DNA of 9,719 nt, taken from contig JAKAWF010000109.1 of the NCBI GenBank assembly GCA_021817025.1, positions 1 through 9,719 on the forward strand, read 5' to 3'. Position 1 is the stretch's first letter. Every line of letters begins with the position of its first letter. A model generated the notes under the pieces. That model worked only from the letters and a program-made list of their open reading frames with translations. It was not told where the DNA came from and searched no databases. Of this stretch, positions 1 through 6,870 are shown piece after piece. Position numbers and translations under genes: made by a program. Origin of the DNA: a bacterium. Its GTDB lineage: Bacteria > Chloroflexota > Dormibacteria > UBA8260 > Bog-877.

Positions 1-38
1 GTACTCCTCAAGGCAACCGTCGGTCAGCCCCGTGCAGC

Positions 39-147
39 GTGAGTCCCTACCCCGGCACCTGCAGAGCCCCAGCCCTTGGGAGCCCTTTTCTCGGCCCCGG
101 CACCTGGAGGGCCGCGAGAACCCGTCCCTCCAGTAGAGCCGCACCCA
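39..147 (+). repeat. Terminal inverted repeat, left copy (109 bp)
   Basis: This segment aligns without gaps to the reverse complement of 9611-9719; by hand I count 88 of 109 identical bases. The best conserved part is the inner end, where about 30 of the last 31 bases agree and the segment finishes in GAGCCGCACCCA. The 21 mismatches fall almost evenly over the three codon phases (6/8/7), which argues against a conserved protein as the cause. The inner edge is sharp: sequence to the right of 147 does not match sequence to the left of 9611. The copy may be the end of a mobile or dispersed element whose body lies left of the window. I cannot name the family. Confidence 0.8.
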
Positions 148-432
148 AAGGAAGAAGCGGCGCTGGCCGGCGAGTTCCTCAGCGCAGCAGACGCAGCCTC
201 CCTGCGCCAGCCAGCCCATCACCTCGACATGGGTCTGGGAAGTCGCCTCCATGACCACGCTACCCATCCCCAGTCGCAGCCAGCGCAAGCTGACCGGCAA
301 ATGGCGCTGACGGACGGCGGAGTCCGCGCAACCCGCAGGCGCTGAGAGCTCCTGGCTCGGGTGGGCCCGCCGGCCACCGCTCTGCGGTTGCTGACACGCC
401 CGAAGCTGGGATCGACGAGCGGGTGTGAAGCC
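148..432. other. Gene-free stretch beside the left repeat
   Basis: Nothing convincing is encoded here. The open frames are short, proline/arginine/alanine-rich and resemble no protein I know; they behave like GC-driven shadows. No tRNA, clear terminator or repeat was seen. It lies between the inner edge of the left repeat and the 3' end of the HAD gene, so it would hold that gene's transcription end, but I see no convincing hairpin with a T-run. Confidence 0.4.
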
Positions 433-903
433 TCACCGTCTAAGCGTTGCCACCAGCCGTTGGGGATGGAGCAGGAGGTCGAGCGCTTCGTCGGCGGAGC
501 CCACCAACAGGTCGCTGGTCTGGAGGGCGCGAACCGCGCAGCCCTCCTCTCCGAGGACGGTCACGGACAGCCCGGCGATCTCCAGCATCCCAACGTCATT
601 GGCGCCGTTCCCGACCGCCACCACCGAGTCCGGCCCCAGCTCGCGCACGAACTCGGCTTTCTGCTCTGACTCACCGCCTCCCGACCGCAGCCGCACGGCC
701 CGCACCCCGAGCTCGGCCGCGACCTCTTCCAGGGTGCCGTGGGTGTCGGCGGAGAGCAGGCAGACATCGAGCCGTTGCTGCAGCTCCGTTACGCTGGAGT
801 GAACCGGCAGCAGTTGCCCGTCCACGGCCAGGGTGCCGTTGAGGTCCAGCACCAGGGTGCGCAGCTGCAAGCGACGCCACCCGGGAACGTCTATCTCGAT
901 CAT
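433..903 (-). CDS. HAD-superfamily phosphatase, soluble P-type-ATPase-like (COG4087 type)
   Basis: A 156-aa protein, the size of a minimal cap-less HAD phosphatase. Motif I is [13 protein letters not shown] with nucleophile D20; motif II has S51 in LLSAD; K82 fits motif III; motif IV is [10 protein letters not shown] (98-107), with D103 in the metal site. The +2 residue after the nucleophile is Asn (DLNGT), not the usual acid/base Asp. This resembles the cytosolic P-type-ATPase-like branch (P-ATPases have DKTGT), so it may be slow at phosphoenzyme hydrolysis. The substrate is unknown and it is presumably cytosolic. I chose the ATG at 903 because AAGGAGG lies 6 bases upstream (910-916); an upstream ATG at 936 would add 11 residues but lacks this site. 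The gene is divergent from the NorQ/NorD-type pair. Confidence 0.85.
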   Translation of the reverse strand: MIEIDVPGWRRLQLRTLVLDLNGTLAVDGQLLPVHSSVTELQQRLDVCLLSADTHGTLEEVAAELGVRAVRLRSGGGESEQKAEFVRELGPDSVVAVGNGANDVGMLEIAGLSVTVLGEEGCAVRALQTSDLLVGSADEALDLLLHPQRLVATLRR

Positions 904-909
904 GCGATG

Positions 910-916
910 CCTCCTT
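910..916 (-). promoter_or_regulatory. Strong Shine-Dalgarno deciding the HAD start
   Basis: AAGGAGG on the minus strand ends 6 bases before the ATG at 903. It supports this start over the in-frame ATG 33 bases further upstream. Confidence 0.7.
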
Positions 917-1072
917 GCCCAACTCCGACCGGCCATCTGGGGAGCAGCCCGCTCACGGGGCGAACCTTCGTCCGTGCCCCACCAAGGTAGAAGCCATCGG
1001 CTGGCGGCCCAGCATCAGGCGAGCTTCATCGCCAGGTTGATTGTAGGCCGGTGGCGCCGGGGCGACTGGCAA

Positions 1073-1102
1073 TTGACGGCCCCCAGCGACGAGGACTACG
1101 CT
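1073..1102 (+). promoter_or_regulatory. Candidate promoter for the NorQ/NorD-type operon
   Basis: TTGACG followed, 18 bases on, by TACGCT. It lies about 125 bases upstream of the first plausible start. It is only a consensus match by eye in GC-rich DNA and could be chance. Confidence 0.2.
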
Positions 1103-1228
1103 CCGACCAAGGCGATGAGGCCCGCTGGTCCGGCCCCTGTGGTGATGGCTTCTACCGATGCGCATCTGGTCGGGAGGTGTTCAGTCGATGGAGGCCATGC
1201 TCGGAAGGCGTCGGCGAGGCGGGTGGCA

Positions 1229-2062
1229 ATGCCCAGACTCCGATGGGAACGGAGTCGTTTGAGCACCGCTGACCCGCTGGGAGAATCCCAGGAGCCGTTC
1301 TACCTGGATCAGGGCGGGGAGGTGGATCTCTTCGAGGCGGCCTACCGCAACTGCCTGCCGGTGTTGCTGAAAGGTCCCACCGGCTGCGGCAAGACCCGGT
1401 TCGTGCGGCACATGGCGTGGCGCCTGGGTCGGCCCCTGGTCACCGTCGCCTGCCACGAGGACCTCACCGGCACCGACCTGGTGGGCCGCTTCCTGCTCCG
1501 GGGCGGACTGACGGAGTGGGCTGACGGCCCGCTCACCAAGGGAGTCCGAGACGGTGCGATCGTCTACTTGGACGAGGTGGTGGAAGCGCGCAAAGACATC
1601 GTGGTGGTGATCCATCCCCTGGCCGACGACCGCCGCATCCTGCCGATTGACAAGCTCGGCCGGAGCGTCGCGGCTCCGCCGGAGTTCATGTTGGTGGCTT
1701 CCTTCAACCCGGGCTACCAGAGTGCCCTCAAGGACCTCAAACCGAGTACTCGGCAACGCTTCCTCGCGATTCCACTGGGCTACCCTCCGGCACCACTCGA
1801 AACGGACATCCTGGTCGGCGAGTCGGGCATCGATCGTGCCCTGGCAGGCCGCCTGGTTGAAGCCGGTGGCGCCATCCGGCGCATGGTCGAGGAGGGGCTG
1901 GAGGAGGGCGCCAGCACCAGATCGCTGGTCTATGCCGCGACCCTGATCCGGTCCGGAGTGCCGGCCCGACAGGCCTGCACGAGTGCCATGGCACAGTCCT
2001 TGACCGATGACCCCGACCTTCTGGAGGCCATCCAGGCGGTGCTCGAAGCCCACTTCCCGTGA
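1229..2062 (+). CDS. CbbQ/NirQ/NorQ/GpvN-family AAA+ ATPase
   Basis: A 277-aa MoxR-clade AAA+ ATPase. Visible motifs are Walker A GPTGCGKT (49-56), the family signature [15 protein letters not shown] (73-87), [11 protein letters not shown] (100-110), Walker B IVYLDE (111-116, D115/E116), EARKD (119-123), sensor 1 SFNPGYQS (158-165, N160) and arginine-finger region PSTRQRF (172-178). Members form hexamers that, with a vWA partner (NorD or CbbO), remodel and activate an enzyme such as nitric oxide reductase or Rubisco. The client is not visible here. The family usually starts about 20-30 residues before Walker A, so the start is ATG 1229 (weak GA-rich upstream site) or TTG 1259 (GGAG four bases before it). 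Its stop overlaps the GTG of the next gene, implying coupled translation. Confidence 0.9.
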   Translation: MPRLRWERSRLSTADPLGESQEPFYLDQGGEVDLFEAAYRNCLPVLLKGPTGCGKTRFVRHMAWRLGRPLVTVACHEDLTGTDLVGRFLLRGGLTEWADGPLTKGVRDGAIVYLDEVVEARKDIVVVIHPLADDRRILPIDKLGRSVAAPPEFMLVASFNPGYQSALKDLKPSTRQRFLAIPLGYPPAPLETDILVGESGIDRALAGRLVEAGGAIRRMVEEGLEEGASTRSLVYAATLIRSGVPARQACTSAMAQSLTDDPDLLEAIQAVLEAHFP

Positions 2063-3660
2063 GGACCGACGCCGGGCCCGACCGTGCTCCTGAGATCGCC
2101 ATCCGATCGCTCTTGCAAGCCCACTGCGAGTTGGCCCAGGGACAGCGTCTCGCCTGCGACGGCAGCACCATCTGGCTGCCCAAAGCGCCGCCGCCGTTAC
2201 GACTGCTGCTCGCGGTCCAGGCCTGGGAAGTGGCGTCCAGCCCGTTCTCCCTACCCCCGATGGCACCAGGCAGCTGGGCGGAGGTACTCGTCAATCTCCT
2301 GGTCGCGGGACGCCTGCGGGGCCGCTACCCCGGGCTGGCGGCGTCGTACGAGCAGATGGAGGACGACTGGCTGCAGGCGGTGGCGAGTCGGCCTGCAGCT
2401 CAGCCCACGCCCAGTGAGCTCATCCTGGCTCGGCTCCTCGGCAGACCGGTCGCGGATTGGATTCGGAGCGCCGCCATCGGGGCCGAGGGTCAGCTGGCCG
2501 AGTCGGTCGGCCGCGCCTGGCTCGCCGGTCCAGGGCAGCCCACCCCCGACCTGGGGATGCCGCCACCTCTCGGCCTCCCGTATCAGGCGCGGCTGAGGCG
2601 GGCCGCGGCGCCGGCCGCCAGGCACACCGCCTCAGCCGTCCCCGACTGGTCGAGCCCGGCTACACTCCGGCTCCCCGGCCCGGGTCCCGGCCGGATCATC
2701 GTCTCGCTGCCACGACCGGCTTCGGGAGATTCATCCAAAGGACCAGGCGTGGAAATCGACGCCATCGGGCGGGAGCCTTCGGGATCGCCGCCGCTGCCCG
2801 CCTGCTGGCACGATGAGTGGGACTCGCAGGCCGTCGCTTATCGCAGGGACTGGTGCGCCGTCTACGAGACCGAGGGGGCGGGGACAGCGGCCTCGACGCC
2901 ACCGGTCGACCTCCCGGGCGCCGCCTCCCGGAAGGTGCGGAGAGCGTTCGAACGCAACGTGCTCAACAGCAGGCTGCGCTCCCGCGAGCTGGACGGGCCC
3001 GAGTTGGACCTCGAGGCCGTGGTCTCCGCCTGGGCGGAATCGGGCGGCTCCGGGCTGGGCAGGGATCGTCTGTTCAGGTCCCCCCATCGGTTTCAGGGCG
3101 AGGCTGCCGTGGTGGTGCTGGTGGACCTCAGCCAGTCCACCTCCGGGTGGACCCTCGCCCTGGAGCGAGCCGCCCTCATGCTGCTGGGCGAAGCCCTGGA
3201 GGCGGTCGGGGATGGATTCGCCTTCTTTGGGTTCCGCAGCCACTCGCGGCTGGAGTGTGAACTGGTCCGAATCAAGACCTTCGGGGACCCGGTCGGCGAG
3301 CGCGTGCTGACCCGGGTAGCCAGTCTGCAGGCCCGCGGCTACACTCGCATCGCGGCCAGCCTGCGTCACGTCACTGAGCTCCTCGGCGCAACCGGCGCGG
3401 CCCGCCAGATCCTGCTCCTGGTAACCGACGGGATGCCCTACGACGTTGGAGGTTACGGCGGCAGCTACGCGGTCGAGGACACGCGGCGGGCCTGGATCGA
3501 GGCGCGAGCCCGGGGGATCCGTCCCTACTGCCTGACAGTCGACTTCGCCGCCAACCAGTACCTGCCGAGGATGTGTGGACCGGCGTCATGGACCGTGGTC
3601 AACCGCAGGGAACGACTTCCTGAGGCACTGCTCACGCTCTACAGGAGAGCGCGGTTGTAG
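2059..3660 (+). CDS. NorD/CbbO-type von Willebrand factor A protein
   Basis: A 533-aa partner of the preceding ATPase, starting with GTG inside a GTGA overlap. The C-terminal third is a vWA domain: the MIDAS motif is DLSQS (D356, S358, S360), with T429 in RGYTRIAAS and D457 in [10 protein letters not shown] as further metal ligands. A conserved segment DWCAVYE (264-270) precedes it, and a basic helix (290-310) follows, as in NorD. In this family the vWA domain bridges the AAA+ hexamer to the target enzyme, and MIDAS metal binding is needed for activation. The N-terminal half is divergent, with a proline/glycine-rich linker (about 155-250). At 533 aa it is shorter than the NorD (about 630) and CbbO (about 770) proteins I recall. 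No signal peptide or membrane segment is seen, so it is cytosolic. NorD versus CbbO cannot be decided from sequence alone. Confidence 0.85.
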   Translation: MRTDAGPDRAPEIAIRSLLQAHCELAQGQRLACDGSTIWLPKAPPPLRLLLAVQAWEVASSPFSLPPMAPGSWAEVLVNLLVAGRLRGRYPGLAASYEQMEDDWLQAVASRPAAQPTPSELILARLLGRPVADWIRSAAIGAEGQLAESVGRAWLAGPGQPTPDLGMPPPLGLPYQARLRRAAAPAARHTASAVPDWSSPATLRLPGPGPGRIIVSLPRPASGDSSKGPGVEIDAIGREPSGSPPLPACWHDEWDSQAVAYRRDWCAVYETEGAGTAASTPPVDLPGAASRKVRRAFERNVLNSRLRSRELDGPELDLEAVVSAWAESGGSGLGRDRLFRSPHRFQGEAAVVVLVDLSQSTSGWTLALERAALMLLGEALEAVGDGFAFFGFRSHSRLECELVRIKTFGDPVGERVLTRVASLQARGYTRIAASLRHVTELLGATGAARQILLLVTDGMPYDVGGYGGSYAVEDTRRAWIEARARGIRPYCLTVDFAANQYLPRMCGPASWTVVNRRERLPEALLTLYRRARL

Positions 3661-3909
3661 GGCCGCAGTGGGCCGGGCATGTCGCGGCGGAGCGCGGGCT
3701 GACGCCTGGGTTGCGCAGCTCCATCGGCGGGGCCCGGCCGGTTCGGGAACCTCGATGTGAAGCTGGGGAGAGCCGGGACGGCCCGAGCTCACGCGAGGTC
3801 AGGTTGGGGCCGTTTGTGCGGAGAGCCAAAGCGCTCCACGCCGTGCCCCGCCAGCTCAGCTGAGGCATCGCTTGGACAAGGAGGGTGGCCGAGCGGTGGC
3901 CTCTTGGTC

Positions 3910-4287
3910 ATGGACGAGGCAACCATCCCCCAGCAGCCGGCCGCCGAGGCGGTCGTGAGGCGGCTCCTGTGCATCCCGGCTTGCCCGGCCAAGCCGGACA
4001 ACGATGACACCTCCCGGATGTTCACCGCCTCGATGGCGCTGACTGGCTTGCGATGCATATTCACCTACATGTTTCTGCCCATCTTGACGCCCGCCCTCGG
4101 GGCGGTGGTCGGCCCAGTCATCGGGGTTCCCCTCTCCGCTGTGGCCATCGTTTTCGACGTCCGGGGGATCCGGAGCTTCTGGCCGGCCGACCACCCCCAG
4201 CGATGGTTGATGACGGTGCTCTACCTAGTCGTGATGGGCTTTGTCACCTACCTCTTGGTACGGGACCTCGCCCAGGTGATCGGCTAG
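3910..4287 (+). CDS. Three-helix membrane protein, function unknown
   Basis: A 125-aa protein with a short hydrophilic N-terminus containing CIPACPAKPD (21-30). Three hydrophobic stretches follow, at about 40-62, 64-84 and 98-117. A polar loop FDVRGIRSFWPADHPQRW (82-99) lies between the second and third. I recall similar small membrane proteins of unknown role in high-GC Gram-positives but cannot give a family name. The open frame extends back to 3757, but those 51 residues are compositionally random. The start is uncertain: ATG 3910 has no good Shine-Dalgarno at normal distance (AAGGAGG at 3878-3884 is 25 bases away), and TTG 3904 is an alternative. A short ORF starts 22 bases after its stop. 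Confidence 0.6.
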   Translation: MDEATIPQQPAAEAVVRRLLCIPACPAKPDNDDTSRMFTASMALTGLRCIFTYMFLPILTPALGAVVGPVIGVPLSAVAIVFDVRGIRSFWPADHPQRWLMTVLYLVVMGFVTYLLVRDLAQVIG

Positions 4288-4309
4288 GCGGAGGGTCCGG
4301 AAGGAGGCC

Positions 4310-4561
4310 ATGAGCGGCGATGAGTTCGTGGCTGAGGTGGCCGGCGCCTCATCGTTCCCGGCCAGCGTCCCACCACTCCCAGAACTCGTCGCGAGAGACG
4401 CCGAGATGGCTAACCCGAAGTCCCCCCCTCCGAAGGGCATCTCAACCCGCCCAGGGTCGATGCGGGAATTCAAAGCCTGGGCTCTGGAAGCCCATGGATT
4501 GGCACGGTGTGGTCATGTAAGGCAGTGGCCGAATGCCCGCAGTATTGGCTGTAGACATTGA
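4310..4561 (+). CDS. Short hypothetical ORF, probably cut by the IS insertion
   Basis: An 83-codon frame preceded by GGAAGGAGG (4299-4307), only two bases from the ATG if the last G is counted. It follows the membrane protein by 22 bases in the same direction, so the two could be co-transcribed. The protein begins MSGDEFVAEVAGASS, is proline-rich in the middle, and has a helix-like segment MREFKAWALEAHGLAR near residues 51-66. The final residues read into the presumed left end of the IS1634-type element (about 4521), so the native C-terminus may have been lost. I do not recognise the family, and the coding nature rests on the ribosome site and spacing only. Confidence 0.35.
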   Translation: MSGDEFVAEVAGASSFPASVPPLPELVARDAEMANPKSPPPKGISTRPGSMREFKAWALEAHGLARCGHVRQWPNARSIGCRH

Positions 4562-6393
4562 CTTAGTGCTGGCTGGCCCTTTCCCTTGTCGCCATGTGCG
4601 TGGCCCGGGTGCCCAACCGGCAGTCGCCCCCCGCCATCCTCTTGCGCGAGAGCTTCCGTGAGGATGGCAAGGTCAAGAACCGCACCCTGGCCAACCTCTC
4701 CCACTGGCCACAGGAGAAGGTCGAGGCGCTCAGCCAGGTCCTCAAAGGCCTCCCCCCCAAGTTCGCCCTCGAAGACACCTTCGAGATCACCCGCAGCCTG
4801 CCCCACGGGCATGTGGCCGCAGTGCTGGGGACGCTGCGGAGCCTGGGGGTGGAGGAGATGATCGATCCCGCTCCCTCCCGCCAGCGGGACCTGGTGACGG
4901 CCATGGTCGTGTCCCAGGTGATCGACCCCTCCTCCAAGCTCGCCTGCGCCAGAGGGCTGGGAGCCCAAACGGCCAGCTCCTCACTCGGGGAGGTGCTGGG
5001 GTTGCAGTCCTGCGACGAGGACGATCTCTACTCAGCGATGGACTGGCTGTACCTGCGCCAGGGTCGAATCGAGGAGAAGCTGGCTGAGCGCCACCTCAAG
5101 GGCGGCACTTTGGGGCTGTACGACGTCTCCTCGGCCGCCTTCGAGGGAAAGACCTGTCCGCTGGGGGCGATCGGGCATCCCAAGGATGGGGTGCGGGGCC
5201 GGGTCCAGATCGTCTACGGGCTGCTCGCCAACCCCGAGGGGGTGCCGGTCGCAATCTCGGTGTTCGAGGGCAACACCGGTGACCCCAAGACGGTGGCCAC
5301 CCAGGTCAAGCAGCTGAAGGAGCGCTTCTCCATCGCCCACATCTGCCTGGTCGGCGACCGGGGGATGCTCACCAAGGCTCGCCTCAGGGACGACGTCATC
5401 CCCGCTCAGCTCGACTACATCACCGCCCTTCGGGCCCCGGAGATCAAGGCTCTGGTGGAGACCGGGGCGCTCCAGCTCGGGCTGTTCGACCAGCGAGACC
5501 TGTTCGAGATCGCCCATCCTGACTATCCCAAGGAGCGCCTGGTGGCCTGTCGGAACCCGCTGCTGGCCGAGGAACGGACCAGAAAGCGGGAGGCGCTGCT
5601 CTTGGCCACAGAAGCCGAGCTGCAAGAGATCGCTGGGGCCTGCGCCAGGGCCAGGCAGCCGCTGCGGGGCAAGGACAAGATTGCCCTTCGAGTGGGCCCG
5701 GTGCGCGACCGCTTCAAGATGGCCAAACACTTCCAGATTGAGATTGGAGAGGACTCGCTCACCTGCTCTTGGAAAGAGGCCCAGATCGCTGCCGATGCAG
5801 CCCTGGATGGGATCTACGTGCTCCGCACCAGCCTCGGTGAAGAAGCCGCCGACACCCCCCAGGTGGTCTCCTCCTACAAGGCGCTGTCAGGGGTGGAGAG
5901 GGTATTCCGCGGCTTCAACACCGACCTCGACATCCGCTCCATCCGGCATCGCACCGAGGAGCGGGTCCGCACCCATGTGTTCCTGCGGATGCTCTCCTAC
6001 TACGTCAGCTGGCACATGGAGAACCGGCTGGCACCCATCCTCTTCCGCGACGCCGAGCACTCAGCCGCCAAGGCGGCCCGCACCAGCCCGGTCGCCCCGG
6101 CCCAGCGCTCCCAGAGCGCGCTCCAGAAGATCTCGAGCAAGAAGGCGGCAGATGGCCCACCGGCCCACTCCTTCAAAAGCCTGCTGGCCGACCTCGGCAC
6201 CATCTGCTTGAACAAGATCAAGCCCAAGGACCCCGGCCTCCCCTCGTTCACCGTGATCACCACCCCCACCGCCGTCCAGCACCGGACCCTCGCTCTCCTT
6301 GAGGTGTCGACCCGTCCCGGCCTCTCGTAGTCAGGACCCCGCCCAAATTGAACTGCAACCTGGCCATTCAAGAGGAACTCCGGCCTAACTGCC
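4521..6393 (+). mobile_element. IS1634-family insertion sequence (boundaries tentative)
   Basis: A full-length IS1634-type transposase fills 4594-6330. Weak candidate ends are GGCAGT-GGCCGAAT at 4521 and, in reverse complement, GGCAGTTAGGCCGGAGT ending at 6393; they match imperfectly with a 2-base gap. I found no target duplication next to them (TGTAA versus ACCGG), so the exact limits are unproven. The element sits between a short truncated-looking ORF and the hipBA promoter region. Confidence 0.5.
4594..6330 (+). CDS. IS1634-family DDE transposase
   Basis: A 578-aa transposase of normal length for the family. The N-terminus (MCVARVPNRQSPPAI, then FREDGKVKNRTLANLSHWP) is the typical IS1634 opening, which fixes the start although no Shine-Dalgarno is seen. 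The catalytic triad can be placed as D177 in GLYDVSSAAFEG, D255 in CLVGDRGML and E435 in LSGVERVFRGFNTDLD. The last lies in the IS4-superfamily Y..(L)..VE..FR signature, followed by IRSIRHRTEERVRTHVFL. It catalyses cut-and-paste movement of its own element. The frame is open throughout and all key residues are present, so the copy may be functional. The C-terminal tail (about 490-578) is less conserved in appearance. Confidence 0.93.
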   Translation: MCVARVPNRQSPPAILLRESFREDGKVKNRTLANLSHWPQEKVEALSQVLKGLPPKFALEDTFEITRSLPHGHVAAVLGTLRSLGVEEMIDPAPSRQRDLVTAMVVSQVIDPSSKLACARGLGAQTASSSLGEVLGLQSCDEDDLYSAMDWLYLRQGRIEEKLAERHLKGGTLGLYDVSSAAFEGKTCPLGAIGHPKDGVRGRVQIVYGLLANPEGVPVAISVFEGNTGDPKTVATQVKQLKERFSIAHICLVGDRGMLTKARLRDDVIPAQLDYITALRAPEIKALVETGALQLGLFDQRDLFEIAHPDYPKERLVACRNPLLAEERTRKREALLLATEAELQEIAGACARARQPLRGKDKIALRVGPVRDRFKMAKHFQIEIGEDSLTCSWKEAQIAADAALDGIYVLRTSLGEEAADTPQVVSSYKALSGVERVFRGFNTDLDIRSIRHRTEERVRTHVFLRMLSYYVSWHMENRLAPILFRDAEHSAAKAARTSPVAPAQRSQSALQKISSKKAADGPPAHSFKSLLADLGTICLNKIKPKDPGLPSFTVITTPTAVQHRTLALLEVSTRPGLS

Positions 6394-6426
6394 ACCGGAA
6401 CAGCCACCGGCCATCCACTCACCGTG

Positions 6427-6432
6427 TATAAT
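6427..6432 (+). promoter_or_regulatory. Perfect -10 box and possible operator upstream of hipBA
   Basis: TATAAT occurs exactly, which is rare in such GC-rich DNA, about 60 bases before the hipB-like ATG. No TTGACA-like -35 lies 16-18 bases upstream; that stretch is near the IS1634 right end. The box overlaps the small inverted repeat GTAT-A-ATAC (6425-6433), a possible HipB operator. Assignment is by position and consensus only. Confidence 0.4.
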
Positions 6433-6492
6433 ACGTCGTAAGTGACGGGTTACGCGCCAGGAGACATCTCTATAGGTTATTGGTGACCGCTT

Positions 6493-6870
6493 ATGAAAAT
6501 CACGGACTCGACCACAGACCCGGCTGTTCTCGCAGAACTCGGCAGACGGCTGGCCCTCCTCCGCCTGGAGGGAAACCGCACCCAGCATGACGTTGCCTTG
6601 GCGGCTGGAGTCGGAGATCGCACGATGGAGCGTGTCGAACGCAACGGCACGACCACCCTGCTCAACTTCGTGCGCATCCTGAGGGCACTGGGCCTGCTCG
6701 AGACCCTGGACCGCCTGATTCCCAGCCCTGCCCCGAGCCCAATGACTCAACTGGCCCTCGCAGGACGGACCCGCCGTCGGGCCTCCAGACCGCGCGTCCG
6801 GGCCGCTCCGGACCATGCGGAGAGGGCTGAGTGGCATTGGCGCGATCAGTTCGACGGACCCTCCGCATGA
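6493..6870 (+). CDS. hipB: HipB-like XRE-family antitoxin/repressor
   Basis: A 125-aa protein with an XRE helix-turn-helix at about residues 16-52 (LGRRLALLRLEGNRTQ, then DVALAAGVGDRTMERVERNG) and a following helix TTLLNFVRILRALGLLETLDRL typical of antitoxin-type regulators paired with HipA. It is expected to bind the operator in front of the operon and to bind and neutralise the kinase toxin. The C-terminal tail (about 90-125) is basic and probably disordered. ATG 6493 is fixed by an in-frame TGA at 6484; there is no strong Shine-Dalgarno nearby. The stop overlaps the start of hipA by 4 bases (ATGA), so translation is coupled, as expected for a toxin-antitoxin pair. Confidence 0.85.
   Translation: MKITDSTTDPAVLAELGRRLALLRLEGNRTQHDVALAAGVGDRTMERVERNGTTTLLNFVRILRALGLLETLDRLIPSPAPSPMTQLALAGRTRRRASRPRVRAAPDHAERAEWHWRDQFDGPSA

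Larger units (their letters stand above)
904..1228. other. Divergent intergenic region between HAD and NorQ-type genes
   Basis: About 325 bases separating two divergent transcription units, so it must carry both promoters. Possible rightward elements are TTGACG at 1073-1078 and TACGCT at 1097-1102 (18-base spacer). A leftward TACAAT (1045-1040) has no well-spaced -35. The open frame of the ATPase extends back through this region to 833, but the extra residues have no family resemblance and overlap the HAD gene, so I treat the region as non-coding. Confidence 0.4.

Noticed and set aside
39..254. Left repeat as a gene related to the frame at 9354-9719
   Set aside because: The two translations look alike only because the DNA is a repeat; mismatches are spread evenly over codon phases and the frames diverge at the repeat edge.
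833..1228. N-terminal extension of the NorQ-type ATPase by 132 residues
   Set aside because: Overlaps the HAD gene, has random composition, and family members start just before Walker A.
1181..2266. 361-codon antisense frame over the NorQ-type gene
   Set aside because: The sense strand carries all AAA+ motifs; the antisense translation is Arg/Gln/Gly-rich with no recognisable family, a common artefact in GC-rich genes.
3881..3902. tRNA-like GGTGGCCGAGCGG (D-arm of a Ser/Leu tRNA) as a missing 5' half
   Set aside because: Sequence after the D-arm-like part forms no anticodon stem, the strand is opposite to the tRNA-Ser 3' half, and the acceptor strands do not match; probably chance.
3661..3909. 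Terminator after the NorD-type gene
   Set aside because: Only a weak GGAGC/GCTCC pairing with a long GC-rich loop and no T-run was seen; not supportable.
5032..5730. 232-codon antisense frame over the IS1634 transposase
   Set aside because: Opposite conserved DDE motifs; no family resemblance.
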